A stretch of DNA of 64,000 bases from Vicia villosa (GCF_029867415.1 NC_081185.1:117159987-117223986), one strand, 5' to 3'. Positions 1 through 11,429 are shown, counted from the stretch's first letter. The notes: a model not told the origin generated them from the sequence alone. Numbers and translations: made by a program.

Positions 1-2
1 TT

Positions 3-224
3 ATAGTTTCCTATTCTATGACCATCAACAAATCACAGGGACAGTCATTGGATAACGTTGGTTTGTACTTACCAAAAGATGTATTCACACATGGCCAGAT
101 TTATGACGCATTGTCAAGAGTAACAACAAAAAAGGGAATCAAAATACTGATACATGATGAAGAAAAGAAATTCAGGGGGAAAACTACAAATGTTGTGTAT
201 AAAGAGGTTTTTAACAATGTCTAA
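3..224 (+). CDS. Helitron helicase (PIF1-like), C-terminal fragment
   Basis: The frame is already open at base 3 and ends with TAA at 222-224, so only the last ~73 residues are visible. They contain the conserved tail of SF1B helicases: a TINKSQGQSL motif, followed by LYLPKDVFTHGQIYDALSRV. This is the usual C-terminus of the RepHel protein of plant Helitrons, which unwinds DNA during rolling-circle transposition. No frameshift is seen in this piece. Whether the upstream part is intact cannot be judged. A cellular PIF1 gene is less likely, because a Helitron 3' end follows 3.3 kb downstream. Confidence 0.85.
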   Translation: MVSYSMTINKSQGQSLDNVGLYLPKDVFTHGQIYDALSRVTTKKGIKILIHDEEKKFRGKTTNVVYKEVFNNV

Positions 225-251
225 GTTTTAAAAATTAATCACGGTAAATCT

Positions 252-360
252 GTAACAGCAGTAATATATATTACTAACAGCATATTAGTAATGCAAGTAA
301 CAGCAGTAATATATATTACTAACAGCATATTAGTAATGCAAGTAACAGAAGTAATATATT
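252..360. repeat. 45-bp tandem repeat, about 2.4 copies
   Basis: A 45-bp unit starting GTAACAGCAGTAATATATAT begins at 252, 297 and 342 (third copy partial, with one change). It lies just downstream of the helicase stop, inside the Helitron. Each unit contains short palindromic ATATAT and TTACTAA/TTAGTAA segments. Confidence 0.85.
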
Positions 361-480
361 TATAGCATAACATCTAAATACCAAAATCATATATATTAAT
401 ATAAAGGTGGAGCTAAGTCCACCAGGGAATTACAAAATGTTTAATAGATAGATACTTATAACAAACTTTTACATCATTTT

Positions 481-1203
481 TCAATTTTTCAACATTGTTA
501 CAAGTATCTCCTTGCTGACGGGATCCTTAATGCTGAAACCCATAGAGTCTCCATCAAGCAGGCACCTTTCCTTGGCAAATTTGTACCAACCACGCCCTAA
601 GAACATCTGACCCTTTTCGGTATGATGAACTTCACATTCATACCTGACTTCTCTTTCCCAGTCAACCAAATCTACAAACCTTGCTCCATTGAGCCAGCGA
701 CTTGCCACAATATGCTCAGGAATTTCCTGCAATATTAATATAAAACAACATTACATTATCCCATTAACTGATAGGGAAAGACAATAAGCTTAAAACGAAT
801 AATAACTTACAAGAAGACATGACTGAGCCATCTTCCCATTAGCCACATCTTGCTTCCAGATACAATATCGTAACTTAGCAGGCTGCTCTGCATGGCAACT
901 AACATCCTCACCATCCGGTTCATGGCATCTGAAACATAATAGAAACAAACAACATGGTGAATAAATAAATGTGTTATCAAACATTCTAAATTCAAGCATA
1001 AAAACGAATACTCAACATAAGCTAATTCAAACATACACAGAGTTATCACAAGTGACAGCTTTCTCCATAGCCATTTGGTTCACCGAGTTTTCTTCACCTG
1101 CATGCAACCATATATAACTTTTAAATTCAAAATGTAACAGAACAACCATTCAAATGATATGTTTACCTTTACCTCTCATTGCTTGATCAACACTTCCTTC
1201 CAT
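481..1203 (-). CDS. B3-domain protein gene, four exons, intact
   Basis: This minus-strand gene was reconstructed from splice signals: ATG at 1203-1201, exons 1173-1203, 1037-1097, 811-928 and 481-726. All introns are GT-AG and phases agree, giving about 151 residues with no internal stop. The last exon encodes a B3-like DNA-binding fold, with the spaced elements IPEHIVASRW, GRGWYKFAKE and DGDSMGFSI typical of plant REM-type B3 domains (W/F pair, then L-x-GD-x-x-x-F). The acidic, cysteine-containing N-terminal part is unrecognised. It lies within the Helitron, antisense to the helicase, next to a decayed relative at 1950-2953. It could be a captured gene or Helitron cargo. The start codon is less certain than the exon chain. 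Confidence 0.6.
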
Positions 1204-1949
1204 CTTTTCAGAAGTTCGCGGCTTACACTATTGGTTGCAGAGTAATGATGACTGCTTCAGTTTTTAGTGCTTTCAAACTTCCTACACATTACTTATATAA
1301 CACTCTAAATGGACTCTTCACATACCTGCAACTTTTCCACAGTCCAATAGAATTCAATGCAATTGTTCAATTAGTCTTCTTTGCATTTACATCACTTCAA
1401 AACAGTTTTCATTTTATTTATATTCCTCACGAAAAACATTAACTGCCCATAACTCAATTGATCTTTCACATCCCAATATAATATAACACATTACAGCTAT
1501 TTTATAACCATTTAATATTACCATACTACTCTTTAACATATACTCCTATTAAATTGGATTTTCAACTATTCATAAGTCCATTGTTGTATGTTCACCATTT
1601 AGATTTAATAGCCTACCATTTACAGGACCCATACCCCTACTTATACCAACAATAATGAAATTAGGAACCCTATTCTGATCAATTTTAATAGAAATCCTGT
1701 TCAATACTTATAATAAGCAATACTTAATTTAAAAACAGATTGGTAATCAATTTTGCATATAAAACCATGGCAGATTAAAACCAAATTTGATAATATTTAA
1801 TTTAAAACCATACATAGTACCATAATTGTTAATCTTTGTTCACATCCACCATTACAACAAAAAAACAAAACGAAAATTCCCATACAAACCAAACTGCCAA
1901 CAAACAGTCCTATACATCCACCACAAACATTGCCTAACCAACAGCTCTA

Positions 1950-2953
1950 TCAACGATCACCACTGCGCTCCACTGTAACCATAATATCTAACACTGGCGG
2001 GTAATAAATCACAAAGTGCACTTTATCTCCTTATTTCAATTCAGCTGCCCTTACATAATCAAACCATTCTCCATACAAATATGTTTCATTTTTTTTGGCC
2101 TCTTCTTCACATTGCACTCATATGGGTACCCGTTGTCCACATCATTGAGGGTAATCTCTGCCATTCCAGCAAGTCCACATTTGTCTACTATTTCTGCAGG
2201 AATATGCTGCACTCATTGACAGACAATATCAGTTACATTACTTCTGTGTGTAACACCATTGTGCCAACAACTATAGACTTTGAACACTGCTTACCATAAC
2301 ATTTGAGCAAAACTTCTTTACATCATGAACTTCACGAGTCCAGTATGCTTCTTCCAGCTCCTCCTGTATAGGACTCATTTCCCTGAAATTAACACCACAT
2401 TTACAACAAAATTCCAACACAACAACATCAGTATACCTATAACTATAATATATTCCCTATCACTTATAAATAAACTTTACCTCTCACTATCAGAAGATAT
2501 CATTATGTATTCATTCAAATCAGCAGTATCTGATAATCCCACAGAACTTCCTATCCCATCTCCATCATTCCTTCAACACAATAACATATTATTCGGGAAA
2601 CACATTCAATTTTGTGGAGGTTAAATGGAATTCAATGCAAAAAATAAAATAAAACTATAAGATTACCGTTTATTTTCGACAACACTGGCAGCCTCTTCGA
2701 CAAGATTCAATCTTTCATGTTGTTTCTTCCATTCCTCCATAACATCCTCATTCTCATGTGACCCACTCAGTATCCTCTCAACTGTGAGCCGCTCCCATGG
2801 TGTTTGCAACTCCAACCGATCGGGTGAACTAAAATCAAAACAACATTGCGACCTCTAAATGGATGAATATCTTCTAATAAACTCTGCAAACAACATAAAC
2901 AGTAACACATGCACATACCTCATTCGAAGAGAATACCTTCTTGGTTGTGACAT
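1950..2953 (-). pseudogene. B3-domain gene, five exons, disrupted by frameshift and stop
   Basis: Exons are 2919-2953 (ATG at 2953-2951), 2667-2828, 2481-2570, 2295-2382 and 1950-2206, all with GT-AG borders and consistent phases. The N-terminal exons read as an intact charged protein (starting MSQPRRYSLRM). The last exon holds a B3 domain (HIPAEIVDKCGLAGMAEITL, then GEWFDYVRAAEL and GDKVHFVIYY). Two lesions break it: an A-run at 2087-2094 shifts the frame, and an in-frame TAA lies at 2031-2033. It is paralogous in domain type to the intact gene at 481-1203, on the same strand within the Helitron. Confidence 0.6.
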
Positions 2954-3491
2954 TTTGTTCTTCAAACGTATCACCGGACCCTGCGTTTCTTACAGCAACA
3001 ATTCCAAACACAGACTTAAGAAGACACAACCTTTGATTGCCAACACGTTGAAGAGTTATGAAATCCAACGTTTCTTTAATTTTAAATGTCGACGTTATGT
3101 AACAATAACAATAATAGGATTCTTTTGTGGGCCTATTAACATATTAGGTCTAACAATTAAATTAGGTATTCTGTACCAAGGCTAACCATCTAAGGCCCAA
3201 TAAACTTTAATGTCCTATTAACTTACATATATTAACAAACTATAAGGCCCAACATATATTTTTAACCTATTTAAATTATTTTACCTTATTATATTAACTT
3301 ACACATATATATTCATTTTCCCTATTTTATTTAAGTGCCCTAAAACCCAATGCGCAAGACCGACGGGTACCCGTGGTATGCATAATCCAAATATATTCAA
3401 ATAAATATTTATCAAAACATCAAAAATATTTACAAAAATTTAAGGTAGACAAATAACTATTAGTTGACCCAAATGACACGGCACCAACACG

Positions 3492-3522
3492 TACCCGTGC
3501 GCATGCACGGGTATCGCACTAG
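3492..3522 (+). other. Helitron 3' terminal hairpin and CTAG end
   Basis: The arms TACCCGTGC and GCACGGGTA pair around a short GCAT loop, followed by TCGCA and CTAG. The next base is T, the expected Helitron insertion context. In this family the hairpin acts as the rolling-circle terminator. Confidence 0.85.
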
Positions 3523-3594
3523 TTTTAATATGATGCCACATAAGCATTAGGATTCTAATATAATGCCACGTAAGAATTAGGATTAGGGTTGTGT

Positions 3595-3621
3595 CTAAGG
3601 TTGTCATCATGACAACCTTAG
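3595..3621. repeat. Perfect 12-bp inverted repeat with 3-nt loop
   Basis: CTAAGGTTGTCA and TGACAACCTTAG flank a TCA loop, in the 120-bp gap between the Helitron end and the next element. No function is evident. It may be a leftover of a small foldback element. Confidence 0.7.
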
Positions 3622-3640
3622 ATTTATATTAAGTAGATAT

Positions 3641-4524
3641 TAGTGTTTTAAAAACCGAATCAGTCATTAAAACGGTAAAGGTATTGGGTTATGAGTTAAT
3701 TGATCGAATCGCATGACGAAATTGGATAACTCGATTGAATAAATTGATCCCTATAACAAAAATATATAGTTATTAAATAGGTCAAACTGAATGACTTAGT
3801 CTCTAAGGCTTTGTTTGGATTAATGAAATCGGATGGAGCAAAGCGGAATGAGTTAAAATAAAATGATATTCCATTGTTTGAATAATTTAAAAACGGATGG
3901 AGCGGAACCGAATGGAGTGGTATGGATTCCATTTCATTGCATCACTTACCACCATATTCCTTCCCCTTTTATTTGGGCGAAATGAACCACTTACCTTATT
4001 CGGTCCTAAAATTTCCAAACAATGGAATGGTATCTTTGTTTCACTCTGCTCCATTCCGCTTCATCCCACTCCGCTCCGCTCCATTCCACTCCGTTTATTT
4101 CATGATATGCAAACATAGCCTAAAGAAATCACGACACCTAGAAAATTATAAAATATTATAATTTCACAAGTTCATTCTTTAAATTCAAATTCTAAACATA
4201 ATCATCACAAAACAAAATAGTAAATACAAATCTAAATAAAATAAACTTGAATAACAAAATAACTTCACTGTCTAAAAATTATATTCGAGAAAAAGGTGTT
4301 TCAAATAAGTTTTGAGCAAGGTTTTTTTTTAAGAAAAATTATCAAAACGAAGTCATTTTGTGTGAGAAAAAAACAAGCAATTAACACATCAGTTCTCTGG
4401 TTTTGACCGGTTAACGCCTGTTCTCACTAGTTCAATAGCTTTCCTGATCCAACAAACAAACCAGACTGGTAATTCCTCTGATTCTCAGTTTGATCGACCG
4501 GTCTGATCTAATTTTTAAAATATT
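3641..4524. mobile_element. Degraded hAT-like nonautonomous element
   Basis: The ends resemble the better preserved element at 25924-26695: the left begins TAGTGTTTTAAAAACCGAAT and the right ends with ATTTTTAAAATATTG. The interior shares phrases such as cgaatcgcatgacg and a ccggt-rich right arm. Target-site duplications are no longer convincing (about 5 of 8 bases match). A Harbinger-type MITE has inserted into it. Confidence 0.55.
3807..4120. mobile_element. PIF/Harbinger-type MITE
   Basis: It starts GGCTTTGTTTGG and ends GCAAACATAGCC, imperfect terminal inverted repeats, flanked by the 3-bp duplication TAA (3804-3806 and 4121-4123). The interior holds repeated GGATGGAGCGGAA/TTCCGCTCCATCC-like blocks in opposite orientation. 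A TAA/TTA duplication is characteristic of PIF/Harbinger elements. The six-frame reading frames here are by-products of the purine/pyrimidine-rich repeats. Confidence 0.65.
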
Positions 4525-6740
4525 GATTAGTATGTGGATTTTCCACCTTGTTAGTGGCGTCAACTACCTCATCTTTGGTATCGGGTAGGTCCTCTTCTAG
4601 ATTTTTCTTATGGAATGCCTCCTTTTGGGTCGACTATGTCAACGTTTGGATTTTAGCTTTCAGGTCAAAAGCCTCGCCAAGCAGTTTATATGACTCTTTC
4701 AATTTTTTATATTCTCGTCATTTTTTTTTTGCGCTTCCTTCATCTTGCTTAAAGATAGTTTCGCCTCATCATGCTTTTCAGTGGTAGACTTCAACAATGT
4801 CCAGTCTGAATGAGCTCTCCTTCATGGTGTTCAACCTTGTCTTAAGATATGCAACATTTGTGTTCATTTAGCTATAAGTGTGTTTACCGTGAAATTTAGT
4901 AAACAAGTGCTAGTCTTCCAAAATTGTTACTTGCAAGATTGACTAGTTGATCCTAGGACATATGTGCATAAATACTTGTGACTTTATTTGATTGCTTGGT
5001 GTGAAATGAAATCTATTTTGGCTTCTATTAAGTAAAAATGTAAAATTAGCAGAAAATGAAGGATTTCGACTTGGTTGAAATCTGTGTAAAAAGTAAGGCG
5101 GAAAAGTAGAAACAAAGTACAGAAAAAGGCAAGTTAAAATAAAGAAATTTTTCTTGAAATGTAAATAACATGGTGTTCTGGATCATACATTTCATTCAAC
5201 TGACTCCTTTCTCGCTTGACACTTGGATACTTTTAGTCTGTGAGTTTTTGTAATGATTTTGACACCCCGAATTCTAACACTAGAACTCTTATTTATACTA
5301 ATACAAGATTAATTGTCTTCAGCGACTTTCTCCTTAAGATTCGACACGTCTTCGCTGCATACATTTCACCCTTGAATTTGTTTCCACCTATACTTTTGGA
5401 TAAGACCAAAAAAATAGTTGTGTTCCTCTTCTCCGCGCCAATCCAGTGCGTTCGAAGACATATGCCAACTTTTCCGTTGAAATCTTGACTACATCGTTCA
5501 TCGTCGAAATCCTTGGACAATTACTCTTGAAGAAAATGCTAAGTCCCAACTTCTACCATATACTTCAAACTTAAAGTTCTTGAGCTGAAAGGATTGTATC
5601 GAAATGCTCCTTGGATTCTCCAAATGTTACTTAGTTTTTTTGTAACCTCTCTTTCATACATTTAAGTCATCGTGGTCAAAAAATCCAGACTAACAAAGTG
5701 TTGAACATCACTCATTGCAGTATGAGCACCTTTAAAAGATGAGCCTCAATCAAATTGGACATCCACTCAGCCCCTAAATTTTATCATTAGAGAAGTATGT
5801 GGGGAAGTCAATGTGATCATGCATAAAGCTCCTTGCGTAAAAACCCTTGTTCTAAAGCGATGAGGTTACATTAGGATTCAGGGAAATGTTTCTCTGTGAT
5901 GGAGTTCTTTCTCTTGGGGAGATTTATGTTTTTGAACTCAGACTAGAGAGAATGTTCCTTCAATTTCCCCCATGTTTTATAATTTAGAGGCATGGAAAAG
6001 ATTATGTTCCCCTCTTCGGTTGCCTTCCTCTCCCCCCCCCCCCAAGTATCATATACCAGCAGGATCACTTTTTGGGATCAGTTGACCACGTAGTGCCTCT
6101 TTGAGCCTTTTCCAAGTGTGAAGGGATTTCCTCTCAACAATGGTCATTGGAGCCATCCTCCATGCAAGAACAAAAAGAAAGATGAGAAAAAATAATCACA
6201 TCAAGACACGAAGCTCAATTGCACATAAAACTTACACAATAATTATTGATCTCACCATCACCAACATCACTCTAGTTGTACTCTACCATTTCCCTTGCAT
6301 TCATGATGTAAAACTCATCTAAGAGCTTGACAGCCTGTTCCATCTCCCTCACATATTCATGATATAAGCCATTTATTGATGTTGGTTCGTCTGTCCAATT
6401 TAATAGAAATCAATGCTAATTGGTTTTCTTGAACATCGTCATTGAGTATTTGTCTTTCTTGTTCTTGTAGTTGGTGGAATGTGGGGTGAAAAGAACTCTC
6501 TTAGAAAGGGAGCCTATAGTCACCCAACCACCCATACTTACATTTTTTATTCCATAAAAAGAGAAAAATAGGCCTACTGTTTGAGTGACCTTAAACACCT
6601 ATAAATGATCTCGAATTCCCTGACAAAAGCCCACTTTTCAAAGATATCTTGGATGGAAAAATTCATGGTCCTATGGACCTTGATTTCAAACACAATGAGA
6701 TAAATTAATACCCTAGGTCATAAATTATTAGATGGTACAT
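4525..6740. other. No intact gene; decayed transposon-like sequence
   Basis: Nothing intact was found. On the minus strand around 4545-4800 a broken reading frame has the lysine/glutamate-rich character of a coiled coil (e.g. EAFDLKAKIQTL, then NLEEDLPDTKDEVV), with stops and frame changes. It may be a relic of a retrotransposon open reading frame. A poly-C run sits at about 6033-6043. The rest is featureless AT-rich DNA. Confidence 0.4.
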
Positions 6741-6849
6741 AGAGAAAAACTCTCCCTTAGGATCAGAGGACACCACCATGTTGGCCCTTTCATCTTCAGT
6801 ACAGGGCTACAATATCACTTGTTTCTCATTGCTCATATTAGATAAATTT

Positions 6850-7660
6850 ATATCCTTACATAAATCTATTGCCTACCACCCTTAATTTGATGGACAAACT
6901 GGAGTGGTGAACAAATGCTTGAAAACCTACCTGAGATGTATGTGTTCTGATCAACCAAACTAATGGTTCAAGTGCCTATCTTGGGTGAATAGTGGTATAA
7001 CACAAATTATCACTCGTATATTCATATCACTCCTTTTGAAATAGTGTATGGACAACCTCATCATATCCATCTTCCTTACTTATCTGGCGTATCTCTCAAC
7101 CTCACTACGGAGAGGTCTTTAACTGCAAGGGAAGAAACAATTAAATTCCTCAAAATTCATCTTTTTCGAGCACAAAATAGCATGAATCAACAAGCCAACA
7201 AACACATAAGTGACAATGTTTTTGCTATTGGTGATTATGGGTACCTCAAGCTACAACCTTATAGACAAGTTTCTATGAAAGCTTATACCATTCATAAACT
7301 GCTGCTAAAGTTTTATGGTCCTTTTCTCATTGAGGATCGCAATGGTGCAATTACCTATCAATTGCAACTTCCTCCATCTGCAACCATACACAATGTTTTT
7401 CAAGTTTCACAACTCAAACTCTGCCCAAACCCTCAAGGACAAAGTGTTCAGCATCAACTTGCATCATTGGCTTAGGTTAATAAGATTCCCATTGCAATCC
7501 TCGACAGGAAAATGGTCAAGCGGAGGCGTCTAGCTACCACGAAAGTGTTAGTGCAGTGGAAGGACTTATCTATAGACAAAGCAACATGGGAGTTCTATTA
7601 TTATTTACTAATGGAATTTCCTAAGTTTCACCCATGAAGACATGTGTGGTGTTAAGGGGA
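6850..7660 (+). pseudogene. Ty3/gypsy integrase C-terminus with chromodomain (chromovirus relic)
   Basis: The frame begins inside the integrase core (AYHP, then FDGQTGVVN and a YG-containing stretch) and continues through the integrase C-terminal domain at 7044-7475 (GDYGYLKLQPYRQ; FYGPFLIEDRNGAITYQL; NVFQVSQLK). After an in-frame TAG at 7473-7475 the same frame gives a chromodomain-like end (VLVQWKDL, ATWE, FPKFHP). In-frame stops occur in the core as well. It is followed by aggggagggtattac, a phrase often found just before the 3' LTR of Tekay/Del-type elements. The rest of the polyprotein is absent. Confidence 0.8.
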
Positions 7661-8027
7661 GGGTATTACGATAGTTTCAAGTAATTTATCTTTTTTTTTT
7701 TCCTCCAAATTGTCATTTCGTGTGAGCTATCAGATCCACTAGATTTGCTAACACATAACAAATTAAAATTTTATGGTTTTTGATTGATTGGCTTGTAACC
7801 ACCAATTAGGTTATTTATAGCCGTTGAAAACTCATGAATATCACATTACCATTATTCCATTTTCTTCTTCCTCTCTAATTTAATTTATGCAGCTAAGATT
7901 TTATACCACCATGTGACATTCAAATCAATATTATTGCTTCTGGTCTAGAACGAGGGTATTATTGGTCTCCCTAATATTCAAAATCGTAACAGTCTTATTG
8001 TTTTTTTCAATACCTATTCAAAAGCTA

Positions 8028-8150
8028 CTCCCTCCATTTTTATTTATAAACAAATTTTAACTTTTTTAATTCATTGAATAAATAATATATTTGGATTACA
8101 TGTTAATAAACTTAAAAATTTAAAATTTATTTATAAATGAAAACGGGGAG
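8028..8150. mobile_element. Stowaway/mariner-type MITE
   Basis: The ends are CTCCCTCCATTTTTATTTAT and ATTTATAAATGAAAACGGGGAG, imperfect inverted repeats with the CTCCCTCC signature of Stowaway elements. They are flanked by a TA dinucleotide on both sides (8026-8027, 8151-8152). The length of 123 bp is typical. Confidence 0.8.
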
Positions 8151-8152
8151 TA

Positions 8153-9660
8153 ACATTTTAAATGCATGTCCAATGGTGTGTATTTTTTTATTCATTTTAA
8201 GAACGGACAACAACACTTTCAATTATTGAGTTGAGGTGCTATTGGAGGAATATGATGTGGAAACCGCAATGGACAACAATTCATTAGCAATAAAATGTTT
8301 AGCCATTAGCTCTTGTCGATGAACTATAGGGTCCACTTAAAACAAGCTAAGAACAAAATTGAAGCTCTTTGCATTGGAACGAAAAGAAAAAGTTTTTAAA
8401 TTTTCTTCTCACACGTTTGGACCCATATATAAGAACATCTCCGATGCCTGGTTCTACAAATTTCAGAACATATAAATCACATTTTGAAGCGTTGGAGCAC
8501 ATTTAATTTTTTGCCCCCATGGAGGACAGTTACCATGCCAGAACACCAATTGGCAAAATAGACTCGACATGATCTTCCCGTTTTGCCGTATATTTTACAA
8601 AGCAAACTTCCGTATATTTTACAGAGCAAACTAAAGTTATAAACTCACACCCTCCAATACATCTGTCATATTTTTTTCAAACATTTGCGGGCACGGACAT
8701 TTTCATTTTTAAGCTTATCAAAGATTCAATGCCAGAGAACTCGCCCGCGTCCTCAACTATATTTGCTCGACTCCGTCTTATTTTTTTCGGACTTTGACGG
8801 GACAAAATGTCTATTTACCAACCCTAACACAAAAGCATGTGATAACGTGTAGTCCTAAACTTTGAAGTTAAAATCAAGTAGATGGGTCCAGTTTAGATTC
8901 TTTTTCTTTTTAACATGGAAGATAAAAGCTGCAAATATTCTTAAAGTTGAGTTGGCATAATACGTCCCACAAATTAATTTATGAACACCATTTGAGTAGC
9001 ACCTAGGAATATTATCCACAATACCACACATTGTCAAAACCATTGAATAAAAACTGAATACCGGTGCTCTAAAACCGATTAATTTTATTTTAAAAGCGCA
9101 ACATCGAATATAAGTCATTCTGGTGCTTTGAAAACTCAATAAATTGGATTTTAAAAGAAACTTAAAATATTAGTTGTTACAAAAGCATCTTCGAATAAGA
9201 AATGTTCTCTCAACAAATCCTATATATTGTACAGCCTTCGTGAGTCTGCCCAAAAAGAAGCCCAACACAGACAATATGACAAAGATACACATCTTATCCT
9301 AATCCATAGCTAAATTTCTCCAGAATAGAGATTCAAATTGTAGGAGCTAAAGATACTCCCATTTAAAAGTACAAAAGATACTCCCATTCACAAGGCTAGG
9401 AGTTTGGTTTTGATGTATATGCCATGGATAAAGGTGGATTTTCCAATTTTCCTTAATTTCAGGGTTTTACCATGATTCTAGCAAGACATTGTGCTACCGA
9501 TCTAGAAAACATCCACAAATCCTTCTGAACTAATATATGTAGGACAAAAATTGCATCAACCATTCACAAGTTAATCAACAAATTGAAAATCAGTTATATT
9601 AAGAGGTCTAGATTCCAATGAAGATTAAGAAACAAAATAGCACACACGCAGTCGAAACTG
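8153..9660. other. Intergenic, no recognisable gene
   Basis: This is AT-rich sequence without convincing coding potential on either strand. A near-duplicated phrase (gtatattttacaaagcaaact / gtatattttacagagcaaact) occurs at about 8589-8632. Confidence 0.4.
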
Positions 9661-9810
9661 TGGCCAACCGCATAGTGGCGTGGGTTTAATCTACCTGTTG
9701 TGGCCAACCGCATAGTGGCGTGGGTTTAATCTACCTGTTGTGGCCAACCGCATTGTGGCGCGGGTTTAATCTACCTGTTGTGGCCAACCGCATTGTGGCG
9801 TGGGATTGGA
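9661..9810. repeat. 40-bp tandem repeat, 3.75 copies
   Basis: The unit starts TGGCCAACCGCATAGTGGCG and ends ATCTACCTGTTG. Full copies begin at 9661, 9701 and 9741, with a shortened copy at 9781. Copies 1-2 have CATAGTGG, copies 3-4 CATTGTGG. After the array comes cttcccacatcggattt, a phrase seen in plant LTR-type repeats, so the array may belong to a retrotransposon relic. The reading frame crossing it is an artefact. Confidence 0.85.
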
Positions 9811-10500
9811 GCTTCCCACATCGGATTTCTATATTTCCTGCTCATGTTAAACCGTCACTCCTTTTTCAATAAGGATTCATTGAGGCGCATAGGAAAAAAT
9901 AACGAGACAGGCGCCTCAGGACTAGGGCATGAGATACACAAATCCGCCACAAACCATAATTAACCCTAAACTTTTATAAAAGACATCGCAACAGGGAGAT
10001 TAAACCTGACCCCAATTCCACATATTCATCACAAAATAAGCTATACCAACAACTCCAACAAGATTATTATCAGAACACAGAATAAATTATTTGAACACAG
10101 AACAACATATCATAACAGACACAGAACAATTATCATAAAACAGAAGAACATAAAATATCAGACACAGAACAATATATCAGAACAACATATAGTAAGTAGT
10201 AGCAAGATCATATTAACTGGCATCAAGGGAACAATATGTTACATTCAAGGCTTAAGAAGGGCCAAATTAATAATAACAGCACAACTCAATCCCATTCCCA
10301 TCAAAAACCTTTCATCGCAACACTTCAAGCACAACATTCATACCTTAAATTCATCATCTTGATATTAAAAAAAAAAAACATAAAATAACTAAACATACCC
10401 ATGACACGAATTATTCAATAACACCCTAAAAACGAAAACTTAAACAGAAAAAGTACAAAATAGAAAATATAGTAAAAAGCCATGAATGAAACGCTGCGAT
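9811..10500. other. Intergenic; downstream region of the zinc-finger gene
   Basis: No gene was seen. A run of short variant repeats (cagaacaa, cagacacagaacaat, atatcagaacaacata) lies at about 10070-10200. The segment nearest 10500 probably holds the 3' UTR of the minus-strand gene that ends at 10526. Confidence 0.4.
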
Positions 10501-10525
10501 TCAACGACGACGATTCCGATCACGA

Positions 10526-10846
10526 TCACTTTTTGAGGCTACCACGAACACCAGGGCGAGGCTTGGAAGATTCCGGAACAGCAGCCGCAGTCGCGTGACG
10601 ATTCACGAGTTTGTCTTCCTCAAAGGGGATCTTTGGATGACGAGCATCATGATGAATCTGCATCGATTTCACATCAGGAACCGTTGTTTTGCAGTGAGGG
10701 CACTCCCACTTTGCGTGTCCTCCTTTCTCAACACCGATCCGATCAAGCAAACCGGCTTTTCCTCCGCCGCGGTTGGTCAGCGCCGCGTCCACCTTGGCTT
10801 GGATCTCCTTCGCCGTGTGCTTCTTTGGCTTCGCCTTTCCCGTCAT
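10526..10846 (-). CDS. Small ZNF706-like C2H2 zinc-finger protein (106 aa)
   Basis: This is an intact single-exon gene: ATG at 10846-10844, TGA at 10528-10526. The N-terminus is lysine-rich (MTGKAKPKKHTAKEIQAKVD) and glycine-rich (NRGGGKAG). Residues ~49-71 form one C2H2 finger (CPHCKTTVPDVKSMQIHH, then DARHPK) with spacing C-x2-C-x12-H and a following H. The C-terminus is basic (GVRGSLKK). The finger plus HPK-x-P context resembles the ZNF706/zf-met2/At2g23090 group of small conserved eukaryotic proteins. Their exact role in plants is poorly defined; nucleic-acid binding is inferred. GC content is clearly higher than in the flanks, as expected for a host exon, and the 5' side carries telo-box motifs. 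It is one of two unambiguous host genes here. Confidence 0.85.
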   Translation of the reverse strand: MTGKAKPKKHTAKEIQAKVDAALTNRGGGKAGLLDRIGVEKGGHAKWECPHCKTTVPDVKSMQIHHDARHPKIPFEEDKLVNRHATAAAVPESSKPRPGVRGSLKK

Positions 10847-10929
10847 CGTCGATTTGGTTTCGCTTTGGCTGATTGATTGGGTGAGAAAAGAGAGAAATTT
10901 ATGGTTTTTGAAAGGAAAAGGGAGAATAT

Positions 10930-10954
10930 AACCCTAACCCTGAGAAACCCTAAC
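10930..10954. promoter_or_regulatory. Telo-box motifs upstream of the zinc-finger gene
   Basis: AACCCTAACCC (10930-10940) and AAACCCTAAC (10945-10954) lie 84-108 bp upstream of the start codon. AAACCCTA telo-boxes are known near start sites of plant translation and ribosome-biogenesis genes, which would fit a housekeeping role. This is inference from motif and position only. Confidence 0.6.
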
Positions 10955-10999
10955 GGAGAAGAGAGAAGAAAGCGTGTTTGGGGTTGGGAGCGATAAACT

Positions 11000-11425
11000 T
11001 CGATATTTATTAATAGGAAAAGGGATGAGATAAGGACTCGCCCATATTCCCTATTTAGTGCAAAATTACAACTAAATACATCGATTTTTTTTAAATCTGT
11101 TTTTATTTAGATTTTATATGAATAAAAATTATAATTAATTATTTTAAAATTATAATGATTAAACTAAAGGTGTATTAGATTGAGAATTCAAAATATTTTT
11201 AAATAACTTTAAATCAAAATAAAGCTTTTCTTTAATAAAGATTTCAAAATATTATAAATAAATATTTTAAATAAAAATAAAGCTTTTATTTTGAATAAAG
11301 ATTTCAAAAAAAATAATAAGCTTTTTTTTAGAGTTCTAAATATTTTAAATTAAAGGTGTATTAGATTGAGAATTCAAAATATTTTAAAATGATTTTAATA
11401 AAAATAAAGCGTGTGATATTAAGGG
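11000..11425. other. AT-rich spacer between the zinc-finger gene and the large MULE
   Basis: The phrase aaaggtgtattagattgagaattcaaaatattt occurs twice (about 11167 and 11355), an imperfect direct repeat of roughly 190 bp spacing. A related version is found at about 20575-20600, beyond the far end of the MULE. No gene is present. Confidence 0.5.
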
Positions 11426-11429
11426 AAAT

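Larger units (their letters stand above)
1..3522 (+). mobile_element. Helitron, 3' portion (5' end lies outside the window)
   Basis: The left edge holds the C-terminus of a PIF1-type Helitron helicase, and the right edge has a canonical Helitron terminus. That terminus is a 9-bp GC-rich stem (3492-3500 with 3505-3513), a 6-nt spacer (3513-3518, whose first base closes the stem), then CTAG at 3519-3522 followed by T. Helitrons end in CTRR, insert between A and T and make no target-site duplication, all consistent here. Between the two lie two B3-domain genes on the opposite strand. They could be captured host genes or regular cargo of this Helitron family. The Rep domain and the TC-type 5' end must be upstream of base 1. 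Confidence 0.85.

Noticed and set aside
4099..4161. Proline/serine-rich frames on the plus strand at 3897-4161
   Set aside because: They result from TCCATTCC-like repeats inside the Harbinger-type MITE.
8855..9139. 94-codon minus-strand frame
   Set aside because: No domain, no splice or start context, and unremarkable composition in an AT-rich region.
9661..9810. Possible CRISPR-like array (regular 40-bp repeats)
   Set aside because: The units are contiguous with no unique spacers; the context is plant nuclear DNA.
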